Positions 47,701-58,914 of a DNA stretch of 64,000 bases are shown here, in pieces. The DNA comes from Xiphophorus maculatus (taxonomy: Eukaryota > Chordata > Actinopteri > Cyprinodontiformes > Poeciliidae): contig NC_036457.1 of assembly GCF_002775205.1 (NCBI RefSeq), positions 10,020,996 to 10,084,995 on the forward strand, in the 5' to 3' direction. The notes beneath the pieces were generated by a model. That model worked only from the letters and a program-made list of their open reading frames with translations. It had not been told where the DNA came from and ran no database searches. Both the position numbers and the translations under genes were made by a program. Position 1 is the stretch's first letter. Every line of letters begins with the position of its first letter.

Positions 47701-50700
47701 TCATGACGCTGCTGTGATCTCTGTAGACACAGGCTCGATCTCCTTCACTGCCTCCTCAATCACCTCGATCACTTGCGCCATCACCTCTGCACACTTTGCT
47801 GATGGTTTTTGCTCCTGTTGGCTTTCGTCTGCATCCAAGCGTTGACTGGCAGCAGCAGCTTCAGCAGAGCTGGACTCCTGAGGTTCTTCTGTCAGGTCTG
47901 AGAGTTTGTTTTGTCTTGAAGGATTCTCAGCTGTCGTGCTGGTGTTTGAACTCTCACCATCTAGCATCTTCACGGTTTCTACTTTCACGGGCTGCTCTTC
48001 AACCTCCTCGGCCAATTGCAGGACCACCTGTGTTGGCATGTGGGTCTCAACCGCCTTCTCCTTTTTCTCCTCTGAAAGGGCCTCCGACTGGTTTCCATTC
48101 TCAGAGGTTTCTTTCACTTCTCCCTCCTGATCTTTTTCACTTTCTTCAACGTCTTCGCCTTTGATCTCTGTTATTTCTTCCTCAATGACAGCATCTTCAC
48201 TTACTTGTACTTCCACAGCTTTCTTCAAGTCCTTTTTGGGTTCCTCCTCCTCATTGTTGTCCTCTTTAATGTTTTCTGTGATCTCTATTGGGACAGTCTC
48301 TATGACCTCCACAGCAACACATAAGGGCTGAGGGGATTTTTGGTCTGGTTTCTCACAGACGTCAGGAACAGGGGTGTCAGTGATGACAACTTGGTCAGCT
48401 GTGATGCCGGTCTCACCCTCTATGGTAGCTGTTGCCTGGACTGGTGTTGGGATGGTTGCTATTGGCTTTTTGGGTTGTGGTGCATCTTCTAAAACTTTAT
48501 CTACAGCCTCCTTGATGACAGTTTTTGCAATGACCGCACTCTGAGTCTCAATCTCTGTGTTCTTCTTGGCCTCATTTGGAGCAACAAGCAACACTGTCTC
48601 AGTGATTACAGCACTTTCCTCACTTGGCACAACAGCAGGAAGAGCAATTTCAGCCCCCTCTATGTTTTGATTTTCTCCGGCCACCTCTTCTACATCCATG
48701 GCACCCTCTTTGGACTCCATAGTTACCTCAGAGACTTCTACACTCTGGATGCAGACAGCTGTTTCTGGAATAGACTCTATAGCACTGACCACAGTTTTAG
48801 GGGAGTTCTCCGTCCGTCTTGTGGGCTGAATGACCTCAGAGTTCTCTGTGCTGACAGCTCCAAGCTTCTCAATCTCAGACTCGTAGCTCTCAATGGCCAC
48901 TTCAATTTCTGCAACTTCACTCAATTTGACTGCAAGAGGCTCAAGCTCCAGAGTTTGGACTTTGTTAACATGAGCCTGGAGCACAGGATCTTCTGAAACA
49001 GCAGCTTCTTCTGGTTCTAACGGCTTCTCCTCAACCACCATTTCAACATCAGTAGCATGACCAACAGGTACCATGTCTTCTAATGTAGGTTCCACAGGCT
49101 GCTCCACAGCAACTTCAGCAATCTCCTTTGTCACAAGACCGATACAAAGAGCCGAGGCCTCACCTTGTGCATGTTTCTCCAGGAGGGCAATGTTTACAGG
49201 CTTGGCGTTTTCTGTTTCTGGGTCATTCTCGTTTTTTTCAGAAGCTTTTTCGAGAGGAACATCTTCCAGAGTCACAGATGTCTGGGTGGGGATTTCAGTG
49301 ATTTGAGCCTCAATAGCACCAATGATTTCTTCTGCATTGTTCTGCCTGGGACCCTGTGGAACAGGGGAGGTTGCCGCAGCTGGAGCTGGAGTAATAGGCT
49401 TCACCTCGGCGGTGGACAGTCTACGTCCTGTGCGACCTAGACCTGTAGGAGGAGCAACCAGGTCGTCAGTTTCGTCCTCTGCAATGTCAGTGTCGACAGA
49501 TTTAGGTGTAGCAGCATTTTCCGCCTCCTCTGGAATATCACTCAGCTGATCATGTTGGTCTTCTGCACCTTCAATGCTGGCTGGAATCCATGATGGTGCT
49601 CTATCCTCAGCAGACACTTTAGTCTGGACTGTAGCTGCTTCTTTTGGTGCTTCCTGTGCTACTTCAACTTGGTCGTCATACTCTGAGAGAGGAACCACAG
49701 CTGGCGTGTCAGAGTCCTCCTCACCTGAGCCCTGGTCTGCAGATGGCTGCTTTTCTACCACCTTCTTCTTACGTCCAGGGAAGAGCTTCCTCAAAGAGAA
49801 AGAGGACTCTTCTTTTTGTGTTTCTGTGTCTTGCTGGGCTTGGTCAGCAGCCCCATCTGGCTTCTCCTCACTTTTGGGCTTATTTTTTGACATAACCAAC
49901 CGTTTCAGTGCGCTCCAGGGTGACTCTCTCACAGGAGGTGCACTTACTGGCTCAGGTGCAGAAGCTACTTCTTCGTTTTCGGGATTTTGGGAAGCATCGG
50001 TGGCATCCTCGTTTTTCCCCTCTTCTTTCACATCTTCTTCTGCTGCTGTTGCTCCTGTTATCTCCTCTTCAGCTTTGGTCTCCTCCTCATCAGAGTCAGA
50101 GGTCTTCCTTGTCCTCTTTTTAGGTCCACCCATACACATCAGAGCCTCCCAGGATACAGAGGTGTCCATTTTCTTCTTGGTCTCCTCAGTGCTACTGGTC
50201 AGTTTCTCTGTGTTTTCAGTTTTTGGCTCTTCCTCTGGACCCTTGTCTTCTTTCCCCTCTTCCTCCTCAACACTTTTTTCTGCCAGTGGAGCACTCTCGG
50301 ATGAGGACAGAGTGGCAGACTTAGCTGGTTTGTCACTTGTGCCTTCATCTTCACTATCAGAAGACCTTTTTGCATGCTTCTTGGGGGTTACCAGTTTTCT
50401 AAAGGAGGCAATGACACTATCTTTTTTCTTCTCACCATCAGATGCAACTTCCCCTTCAGTCTCTTGGCTGGACTCAAGTTGGCTTGCCTCTGCGGCGACA
50501 GGATGCTCTCCTGAGGCCTCTGGAGATGAAGGCCCACTGTCAACTTTAGCAGCCTCTTCGGACTCAGCAGAAGACTGGGGATGTTCTGTCCCTTGCTCCC
50601 CAGACTCTGTGAGTTTTGACTCTGACTCTTTCTTGTTTTTTTGTCTCTTAGTTGAGAGTTTCTTCAGGCCAGCTCCAGTGAAGAGTTTCTTCAAGGGGCT

Positions 50701-53700
50701 TCCGTGAGACTTGGACTTTTCCTGTGATGACTGCAGCTCAGCCTCTGCACTCACTTCAGCTGGAACCTTCTCATCGGCACTTGCTTCAGCCTTTTGGTCT
50801 TCATGCTTGCTCTGATCAGTAGTACTTTCAGTTGGAGTTGTAACCTCTTGGGTAGCATCTGATTTCGCCTCCTCCTGGGTGCTCGGTGCTTCGTGCTTGG
50901 ACTCAGGTTCAGATTTCGCCTCCACAGGAGTTTCTGCTGTCTGCTCTTTAGTTTCCTCCTCTGTTACAACAGCCTCCTCTTTGGTTTCCTCCTCTGACAC
51001 AACATTCTCCTCCTTCACTGACTGCTCTGCCACATCTTTCTCCCCCTTCTCCTCAGCAGTGGATTCATCTGATTTAGCTGTCTCCTCTTTTTCAGCAGCC
51101 TCCTTTTCCTCCTCTTCCTTCGTCTTTTTGATGCTGGATTTTTTTCTCAAGTTTGAGAAGAGTCCCACAAAGAAGAGCTTTCTGAAGGGGGACATACCAG
51201 TCTCCTTGGATGGAGGTGTGCTCTCTGCTTCTTTCTCTGCTTTTTCCTCCTTGACTTCTTCATTAGCGGCCTCGGCAGCAGCGCCTTCAGGTTGAGCATC
51301 AGTGGATTCATCTTTGTCTGTTTTTATAGCGGTCTCTCCCTCAGGGGTAGATGCTTCTATCTGGGCCTTATTTTCATCAGATGGGGTTTTCTCTTCATCT
51401 GCAGTATCCTCCTTGTCCTTTGCAGGTTCTTCAGTTGAGCTGATCTCCTCTTCTTTATCTTTGACCGTTAGAAGAGTCACAGGGTCCGTCTCGTCACTTT
51501 TGTCCTTCTTAAGGGTGAATTTCAAGCCCACGATGGTGAAAATCTTCTTGAAGCCGACCTCACCTGCATCATCCGTCTTCTCCTCTGCTACTTTCTCTTC
51601 AACAGCGGAAATATCATTTGCGCTTGGCGACTCTTTTTCCATTTTCTCGCCGTTTACATGAGGAGTCCCATCAGCCGGGGCAGTTTCTGTACTCTCTGGA
51701 GCCTCTTCCTTCTGACCCAGCGGCACACCATCTGGCTGGCCAACTGAAACGACAAGAAAAGAAAGAACTTTTTGTAAGACTTTGATCAAATTTCTCAATT
51801 TAGTTTATTACTTGACTCTGTGTGCACTTTTGTGCCTTAGAAAGATTCCTAATGAAATCCCCATGATGTTCATATAAAGCCATCATCTGTAACCTTCATT
51901 TAATGATGAGGAAATCAAATCACTTGCAGAGTCAGAATAATTGACTCTATATTTCATGTAAAGTTTTAAGTAAAAAAGATATTTGTAAAGATCCTAACCT
52001 TCTGGTAACTATTCGTTGGTATAACTTTGCTATGTGCAAATGGGAAAAAGCATATGAGCATCAATACAGATAAATAACACACAATTGTAATGGTACACTA
52101 TTGAATGCTAATGCAGTTTTAGATTACTAAGCTACTCTAAAATGTGTTGGGGCTTCATTGTGGCGCTTTTAAGGTCCAGACAGAGACACTTATCTCACTG
52201 TAGGCATTCCTCTGCAGCTGAACACATGTTGGGCAAATGTTGCAATAATAGCTGAGATAGCAGACATAAACCACAAGTTCAACATGTCGGTCTGTCAGTG
52301 TTTTGACAAATGTAGGCGTTTTGCCGAAGGGAGCAGCGGGGCTGCCGGAGGCTCCTCAGATCTTACTACAGTCTGGGAAATTTCACGTCTAAAATCCCTG
52401 GGGTCTCTAAAAAAAATCCTAGAAAGATTTATGCTAAAGGATTCAGGTTACAGGATTACACACAGAGCAACTAAGCCGCTGTTTAAACCAAGCTCATCGT
52501 GGGAAATAATCTGCCAGTTAATGAAGCCAACTTGAGTAAATTAGTGGTTGCATAATAAATTTCTTTTTTTTTTAACCAAAAAATTTAAATTTAATATTCT
52601 ATTCAATAAACTGAAATAGAATTATTTTTTTGTAGTGCTTGAACTCAGTTCTTGGTCATTTCCAACTGAACTCATCTGGTTAGTAACTCTCTATAATTTA
52701 GATGTTGTCGTTCCACACAAAAATGTTAAACTGCACATCGGCCTACGTCCCTTGTTTCTGAATTATAGACATAGACGGCGTACCAAGAATATTTTAACTT
52801 TCAAATACAGAAAATGTTTGCCTGGGCAACCAAAGATGAATGTTTTTTTCTGAAACACTCTTAATTTATCTACTAAAAGTGTGATGAAGGACATTCCTGC
52901 CTTTTCTGTCTTAAGAGGAATGCAAATGATGCCCAACCCTAACATTTTTTTAGATGAGCTCAATGTAGTGTGAGTTTAAATAGCAAGGGACTTCAAGAAT
53001 CTTTGTTTCCTTTTTTTTTAGTTAAACTGTCTCTTGCCTCTGCCCATGTACTATTCAAATTAAACAATGCAACACCCTTTCACCCCCCTTTCAATATCTC
53101 TCCTTAAAATAAGTCCCAATCCCCTTGACCCAAATTCCACCACAGCAGGATGGAAGGGGTCCCACCCCCCCTTCCCAAACCAGACACAAGCATACAAAAA
53201 CACAATAGCCTCCAAGCCCTCACTGGCCCCTGGAAAATAAAGGAAGGGGGGTGGTCGACCTTTTTGTTATCAAAAATGGCTACAGCTAACAGGAAGTTTA
53301 AATTGTTGAGTTTGACTGCAGTGGTAAATAGGGAAAGGATTCAAGTGACAATAAAGGTTTTGTATTACATGTATGGTACTTTTTTTTTTATTACCACTAA
53401 TCTAATCTAAATTCATACATTCACACCAGTTCATCTGAGCTGTTTTCAATTAGTCCCCAGAACAGAAAAGGTTATTAAAGAAGAGCGTGGGAGGAGTTAC
53501 ACTATAAGTAAGCCACTTCTTTGTGTACCTACACTGTCAATAAAACAGGAACCATGCTGATTTAACAGACCACTGGCATCTTCTCCATCTTTTTGATCTC
53601 TGTCTTCTTGCTCAACCAACCGTCAAAGTCCTGGGACTGTAAATATTTGGCGGAGGAGGACGAGCAAAGGCCGGGAAGAATCTAAAGTTAAGCTGGATGG

Positions 53701-54882
53701 ATGCAGGAATGAGGGTGTAGCATATTCCTGACACTCGCCATCATATTTGAGGTGCTTATCTCAGCTGGAGACATATCCTCGTGTGTGAGGGTGATATTAA
53801 ATATCAGAGCTGCAGCCAATAACTGATTGTAAATCTACTCCAATCTGTGCTGAAGTCAGGTTGTGTTTCTGTTGGGGCTGTTGCATGTCTCGTTTGGGGT
53901 CGCCTTTATCTGCAAGGGCGGGGGCAAGAGACTGTATACAAATACATGCAAATACTTTAGTCTGGGTCTGGAATTTTAAAACAATAGCAGTCCGTTAAAA
54001 ACAGGGCAAGGAGACATCGTCACCCTCCCCCAACGGAGACGATACTTAACACCCCCCATACACACACTAACATCTTTAAAGGTGTGGTCAGAGCATCTCT
54101 GTTTGTGCAGAGGGGGGAGGACATCAAGAGTTATAATCCACTCAAATAAAACAACATTGTACTAAACCAGTGAGTTTCTAATTTATCGTGATGCAATCCT
54201 GCTCTACTTAAACCATCCTGTTGAGTTAAGATGACGGAAACTGGGAAAGAGGATATGTTTTGGCATGCAATCAATTCCAGACTCCCCTTTCTCTCTATTT
54301 CTCTCTCTCCCTACACATCCTCCGTGAGTAAATATCCCCACTGGGAGTTAGAGTCGCACTAATCTAATAAAACATCTCACATCATGGGATGCAGTGTGGT
54401 GACTCAGATGTTGGTCTGTACAATAAAAAAAGAAAATCAAGGATGAACATTTGATGGACATTTTTCCACTGCAAAGTTTGAAACATGTTTAAGATGTTCT
54501 CACTGATTCAGGATAATAAATCCAGAGATTATTGCTACGAAATGTGTTTGCAAAGTTAAGTAATGCAGATTTTCTTACATTGTGATGTTCTGCGGTAATC
54601 TAGGCAAAGCTTTCTCCAACTGAGATCACTCATCCATGCCAAAACATCCAGAAACCACAATGCAAACTAACCACACCCTTAGTACAACAATGCTTTTGGC
54701 AATACTCACTTACACAAGGAAAACACACTTGAATGAGTCCCGTTATATTCAAATCAAATGAATGGATACAGATTTACAACATAAATAGTTTGACTTAATT
54801 CTGACTTCGACAGACACAAAAGGTAACAGTGTTTCAGACATAAAAAGCGGTTCCTACCTGTTAAAGTAATTGTTCCAAGCAT
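47701..54882 (-). CDS. AKAP12: A-kinase anchor protein 12 (gravin/SSeCKS), beta isoform
   Basis: AKAP12 is a largely disordered scaffold that tethers PKA, PKC, calmodulin and beta-adrenergic receptors at the membrane and cytoskeleton. CDS: 54882-54858 (25 nt) joined in phase 1 to 51743-47701 (4043 nt), 1355 aa; human beta is longer, about 1.68 k aa. The sequence is acidic and Lys/Glu/Ser/Thr-rich with a series of basic-aromatic modules: FKKIFTIVGLKFTLKKDK (about residue 73), SPFRKLFFVGLFSNLRKK (193), SPLKKLFTGAGLKKLSTKRQ (357), SFRKLVTPKKHAKRSSDSED (455), SWEALMCMGGPKKRTRKTSD (539), SPWSALKRLVMSKNKPKSEE (616) and SLRKLFPGRKKK (658). These correspond to the PKC/calmodulin-binding AKB modules of the family. 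The C-terminal helix AEVMAQVIEVIEEAVKEI is a likely RII-binding amphipathic helix. A teleost paralogue (a or b) cannot be assigned. Confidence 0.95.
51744..54857 (-). other. AKAP12: AKAP12 beta intron
   Basis: The intron separates the micro-exon from the giant exon: GTAGGAAC at the 5' end, TCGTTTCAG at the 3' end. The interior is AT-rich with C-rich patches near 53.08-53.25 kb. No extra exon or clear transposon was recognised. Confidence 0.7.
54858..54882 (-). CDS. AKAP12: AKAP12 beta-isoform first coding exon (25 nt)
   Basis: The minus strand encodes MLGTITLT plus one base, then GTAGGAAC as donor. Joined to the giant exon it reads MLGTITLTVGQPDG. Human AKAP12 beta begins MLGTITITVGQRD, so eight residues and the splice position are conserved. 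Unlike the alpha form (MGAGSS start), this product lacks an N-myristoylation signal. The alpha first exon was not found in the 9 kb upstream; in human it is much farther away. Confidence 0.93.
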
Positions 54883-55390
54883 TGGGAGAAGCCAGAAGAA
54901 AAGCAAGCCCAAAAAAAGATGCACCAAATTAAGATTTTGAAAACTGAAGACCAAAAAAAATCACGAGTAAGCTCTAGCAGTCTACTATTTTCCTTCCCTT
55001 CTCTTCACACTTTGTAAAAGTAAGCCTTCCCTCCTCTGAGTCCCTCTCAGGGCTTGAGTTGTTTCTTCTCACTTCCAGCACTCCTCAGTCAGTCAGCAGA
55101 ATGAAGTGAACAGAGGTCTCCACACACATTTCAACAGACTGACACACATGTCACGGTTAGGACCACCCCTGCCTCCCCCTTTCTTTTCTTCCCACCTCCC
55201 CTTGCCTTTCTTCAGCTGTTCTGAATGAACCCCCCCCCCCCCTGCCCTGCGCCTCCTCCCTGTCCCCACTCAGCCCTCCATCCTCCTCTTTCTCCTCTCC
55301 TATCCACTGCCTCAGAACTCATCGTCCAGCAACGTCTGCAGCGCGTCATGTGATACTCCAATTTAGCCTTTACTACTGACAACCTAAAAG
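54883..55390 (-). promoter_or_regulatory. AKAP12: AKAP12 beta 5' UTR and probable promoter
   Basis: Upstream of the beta ATG lies a C/T-rich stretch (55,020-55,330) containing a C13 run at 55230-55242 and many CCTCCC words. No TATA box could be fixed. The promoter role is inferred from position. Confidence 0.35.
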
Positions 55391-55399
55391 TATCAATAA

Positions 55400-56270
55400 T
55401 GTGTCAAAAGTATAAAAATCTGAAAAGTGTGGCATGGATTTTGCTACATTTACTGCTGCAAATCTTTTGCTGTATGATGCTTGCACCAGCTATGAAACAT
55501 CTAGAAACTGACTATTAAGGTTGAATTTAGAGTCTCTATGAAGATCTCATTAAGTCTTTAGATTCTCAGTTGGTTTTGGGTCTGGACTTTGACATGAATA
55601 TAGTTTTATCTAAAATAGTCACCATGTCTCTGGCTGTATGTATATGATTATAGTTCTGCTGGAAAATGAACCTCAAGTCTTAACCAGGATTTAGAACAGC
55701 TTTTTACTTTAAAATAAACACTGTATATATATATTAACATTCCAGACCTATTCAATAAATTGGAAAATTATTGAAAGGTCCATGTACTTCAGTAACTCAG
55801 TTCACAAGATGAAACACATTATAGATGAATTACATACAGACTTATGTTTAAAAGCCTTTATTTCAGTAAATTATGATAATTTTGAGTTTATAGCTCAAGA
55901 AAAGATTACATTTAAGATTATAATAATACATTAGGCCAATAAACAAAATTAACATAAAGATGTGGGTTTTGTAAAAATTGTTTAATTTCTGTTTGAAGGT
56001 TCAAAATGCACTGTTAATTAGGCAAATAAGCTTTGTTGGAGTGAATTTGCTAATTTATAGAATGACAGTGTTTATGTTAAAAATGTTTGTACATTGGGAA
56101 GAAACCTGTTGTTTCTGCGCACAAACATGACAAATAAAGCTTATTCTGATTCCAGCTTCTCAAGACAGGATTTAACTGGAACCCCACAGCATGATTCTGC
56201 CACCACAATGTATTACCACAGATGAAAAAATGTTAAATCATCTTGAAATTGAATAAAATGTATCCCTTTA
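55400..56270. mobile_element. Tc1-like relic with nested insertion
   Basis: AAAAATCTGAAAAGTGTGGC, AGATTCTCAGTTGGTTTTGG followed by GTCTGGACTTTGACATGAAT, and GCTGGAAAATGAACCTC are the ordered landmarks of the fish Tc1-like family also seen at 4399-5511. The copy resumes at about 56153-56225 with CCCCACAGCATGATTCTGCC followed by ACCAC. The 55720-56140 stretch between them (with TTTATTTCAGTAAATTATGA) looks like another dispersed repeat inserted into it. No frame is intact. Confidence 0.6.
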
Positions 56271-58290
56271 ACTCTCACATCTTTATACATTTTCAGTTTT
56301 GGAAAAACTTACGGCATCTTTTAATCAGCTGTTTTTCCAGAGGAGGCTGGTTTTTATCCTATTCGGGTTTTTTTTGCTTTTCTTAGAAGCAGTCCTAAAT
56401 ACACGTTCTTTCTGTCTTTCCTATAAAAGGAGGCGTCCAGCCTTGTACATCATGGCTCATGTCAAAAGTCCTGTAGGAATGCTGATTGAGGTAACCCAGA
56501 GTGAACTTCAGCACTTTATATGAACACTAATCTCCCAGCTGGCTTTCATTGAGCTTCTAAAACCTAATAGAAAAGTACAAAACTTGTCCTTGAACATGAT
56601 TGTTTATATCCAGATCCTCAACTTAAATCATGAACCAGGAGTGCCGCCAAGTCTCCACATGGCTCCTGATGTTTGAATGTTAATAGGGGCCCCTCTCAAT
56701 TGCGCCAATGCAGACACCTTTACCTCAGCTTTTGTCTGCGCTGGAAGAGAGACCAGAAGGAATGCAGATAATTCCTCAGGTAAATACTGGCATAATCAGA
56801 TCTGTCACACTTCTGCATTGTCCCACAAGAATGTGTGAATTCCAAACAGAGAGCTCCCAACCGAGTGATAACAGCAGAGATCGAGTAGCTTGAAAGTCTG
56901 ACATCAGCGCCCCCCCCCTCCTCATGGAGAACGCATCTGAGATTCCAGGTTTACAAGTCTGCATCTGTAAATTTGGCGCTTCATCATGTGCGAGTCATTA
57001 AATCTGTTTGTGTGTCCTGCAAACGTCGCTTGCAAATCATCCAGTCAGAGCAAGCAGGGGTGCGATTAAAAATGGGAGTTGTTTGGATGTTTGTGTGCGT
57101 TAAATTAAGCGGAGGAAGTTGAAAATCTAATAAGAGATCATTTTGGAAAGAAAATTTCAGTGGATAACAACATTATTTTTTATAACATTATGCAGGAGGA
57201 GACCCTTGAAATGCTGCTGTGTGAGCAGTCCTTTCTCCAACTGGTAACAAAGTTACATGTACTCAGTCATAGGAATATCATTTCATTCCAGCTCTGGATT
57301 AAAAAACTGTCAGTACCTAAAAGACTATTTTAATCTTAGTCATGCACTTTAAATGTGTTGCAAGGATGATGCTTTCTTTCATCCCAGTGACTCATCTGAT
57401 GGGTATGTAACTATTTGTACTCTGCTACATAACGGCGACCACAGCGGCGCATAATGCTGAGTGGATGGTGAGTCAAGCTGATGGGAATTTATGGAGTAAA
57501 ACCGACCCGCATTTCCTTTTTCCCTCTGAACTTCCTTCATGTGACTCACCCACATCAGTCACATTCCTGGACTTCCATACATACTGACACATTTTTATTT
57601 AGACAGCAGAGGGAAACTGCAAACAATACAAAATGAACTATAGAGGAGCAATTTTCTTTTTGCTTATCAGTCTCTCTTGAAGTGTACCACATAAGACGCA
57701 TAAGCCTGAATGAATGCTGAATATTATCTCAAACTTTCTTCATAATGGATGAATGATCAAGTCAACGTAAAGCTAAAATCCAAACCGGAAATGTCTTCTT
57801 AACTCAATCTAACACCAAAATAGTTGTCCGCTTCTCTTTGTTGATCTCAATAATCAAATTAAGCTGTTAAACATCTTGAACTTCTTGTGGCCCAGTCATG
57901 ACAATGCAACTATCCACAATTTATTTATTCTAAAGTTTGGAGTCCAAGAAAGGCTAGAACAGTTTCTTTGTGTCTTTGTTTTCCATTTGATCATTAGCGC
58001 CATGACATCGCACACTCACTGCAATGACCAGCTGAGTCCAAAGAGACAAAAAGATAAAGATCTTAAATTGTAAAACTCTAAAACCCAAATAGGACGAGCA
58101 GAACTCTCGATTACAAGCTAAAGCAGATGGATGTAAACAAGAGCCGGTGGCTGGTTATCCTGTGATGCATTTATCTCTGGACTTGAACATTTCCCAGTTG
58201 CAAGTTGGGAAATAACAGCACTGTCCTCAGTAACAAGCTAACTATTATTAGCAACACAAGCTAATAGCAATGTAACTTTTTAGAACTATG
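56271..58290. other. AKAP12 upstream DNA, nothing recognised
   Basis: About 2 kb of AT-rich sequence. The open frames at 56299-56523, 56708-56893 and 57876-58073 do not resemble known proteins. No regulatory element can be named. Confidence 0.45.
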
Positions 58291-58450
58291 TACGGTAATT
58301 ATTTATAAAGCGCCTTTCAAGATATAAAATGAGCCAAAAATGGGTAAAAAATAAAAATAACATTTATGTTTTTAAATATTCAATTCAATCCAGTTTTATT
58401 TATGTAGAGCCAAATCACAACAAAATCCTTTCAATTCAATCATACATGCG
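58291..58450. repeat. Dispersed repeat fragments
   Basis: TTATTTATAAAGCGCCTTTC with AAGATATAAAA, and CAATTCAATCCAGTTTTATT with TATGTAGAGCCAAATCACAA, are two short pieces of repeats common in fish genomes. Confidence 0.5.
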
Positions 58451-58785
58451 TTCAAATTGATGCTAGTTATCAAGCAGTACAGTAAGCTCAATTAATATTT
58501 TAAAAAGTTTCTATCTGCAGAAACCCAACAGTGCTGATCTTACATTACATGCATTCAAATACTAAAGGAGCATGATCAATATTAAGAATTGTGTATGAAA
58601 GATTTACATGAAAAGCAACCATTTCATCAAACCAGTTGCAGTGCTCAACTGGTGTTAGAACCAGCTTAGCACTGGTTATTCGTAGTTCCACAGCTCCAGG
58701 TTCTGGCTCTTGACCACAAGATTTGGTACCAACACAGCTCTGGGATTAATAACATTTATTATATTTAATTTCACACACACACAGG

Positions 58786-58914
58786 GTGTCTGGGCTCTCC
58801 CTTAGAGATAGGGTGAGAAGCTCGGTCATCTGGCAGGGACTCAGAGTAGAGCTGCTGCTCCTCCACATCGAGAGGAGCCAGTTGAGGTGGCTCGGGCATC
58901 TGGTCAGGATGAAC
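58786..58914 (+). mobile_element. LINE 3'-end fragment
   Basis: GGGCTCTCCCTTAGAGATAG, GGTGAGAAGCTCGGTCATCT, CAGAGTAGAGCTGCTGCTCC and GAGGAGCCAGTTGAGGTGGC with TCGGGCATCTGGTCAGGATG form the standard 3' coding end of a fish non-LTR retrotransposon (RTE/Rex-like, family from memory). The rest of the element is missing. Confidence 0.75.

Noticed and set aside
49574-50707. 377-codon plus-strand open frame opposite AKAP12
   Set aside because: It is the antisense shadow of the Glu/Lys/Ser-rich AKAP12 exon, giving a Ser/Phe-rich low-complexity protein. It has no family resemblance.
51744-51798. N-terminal residues MRNLIKV... of the giant AKAP12 open frame
   Set aside because: They are translated intron upstream of the acceptor at 51744. 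The conserved beta exon supplies the true start.
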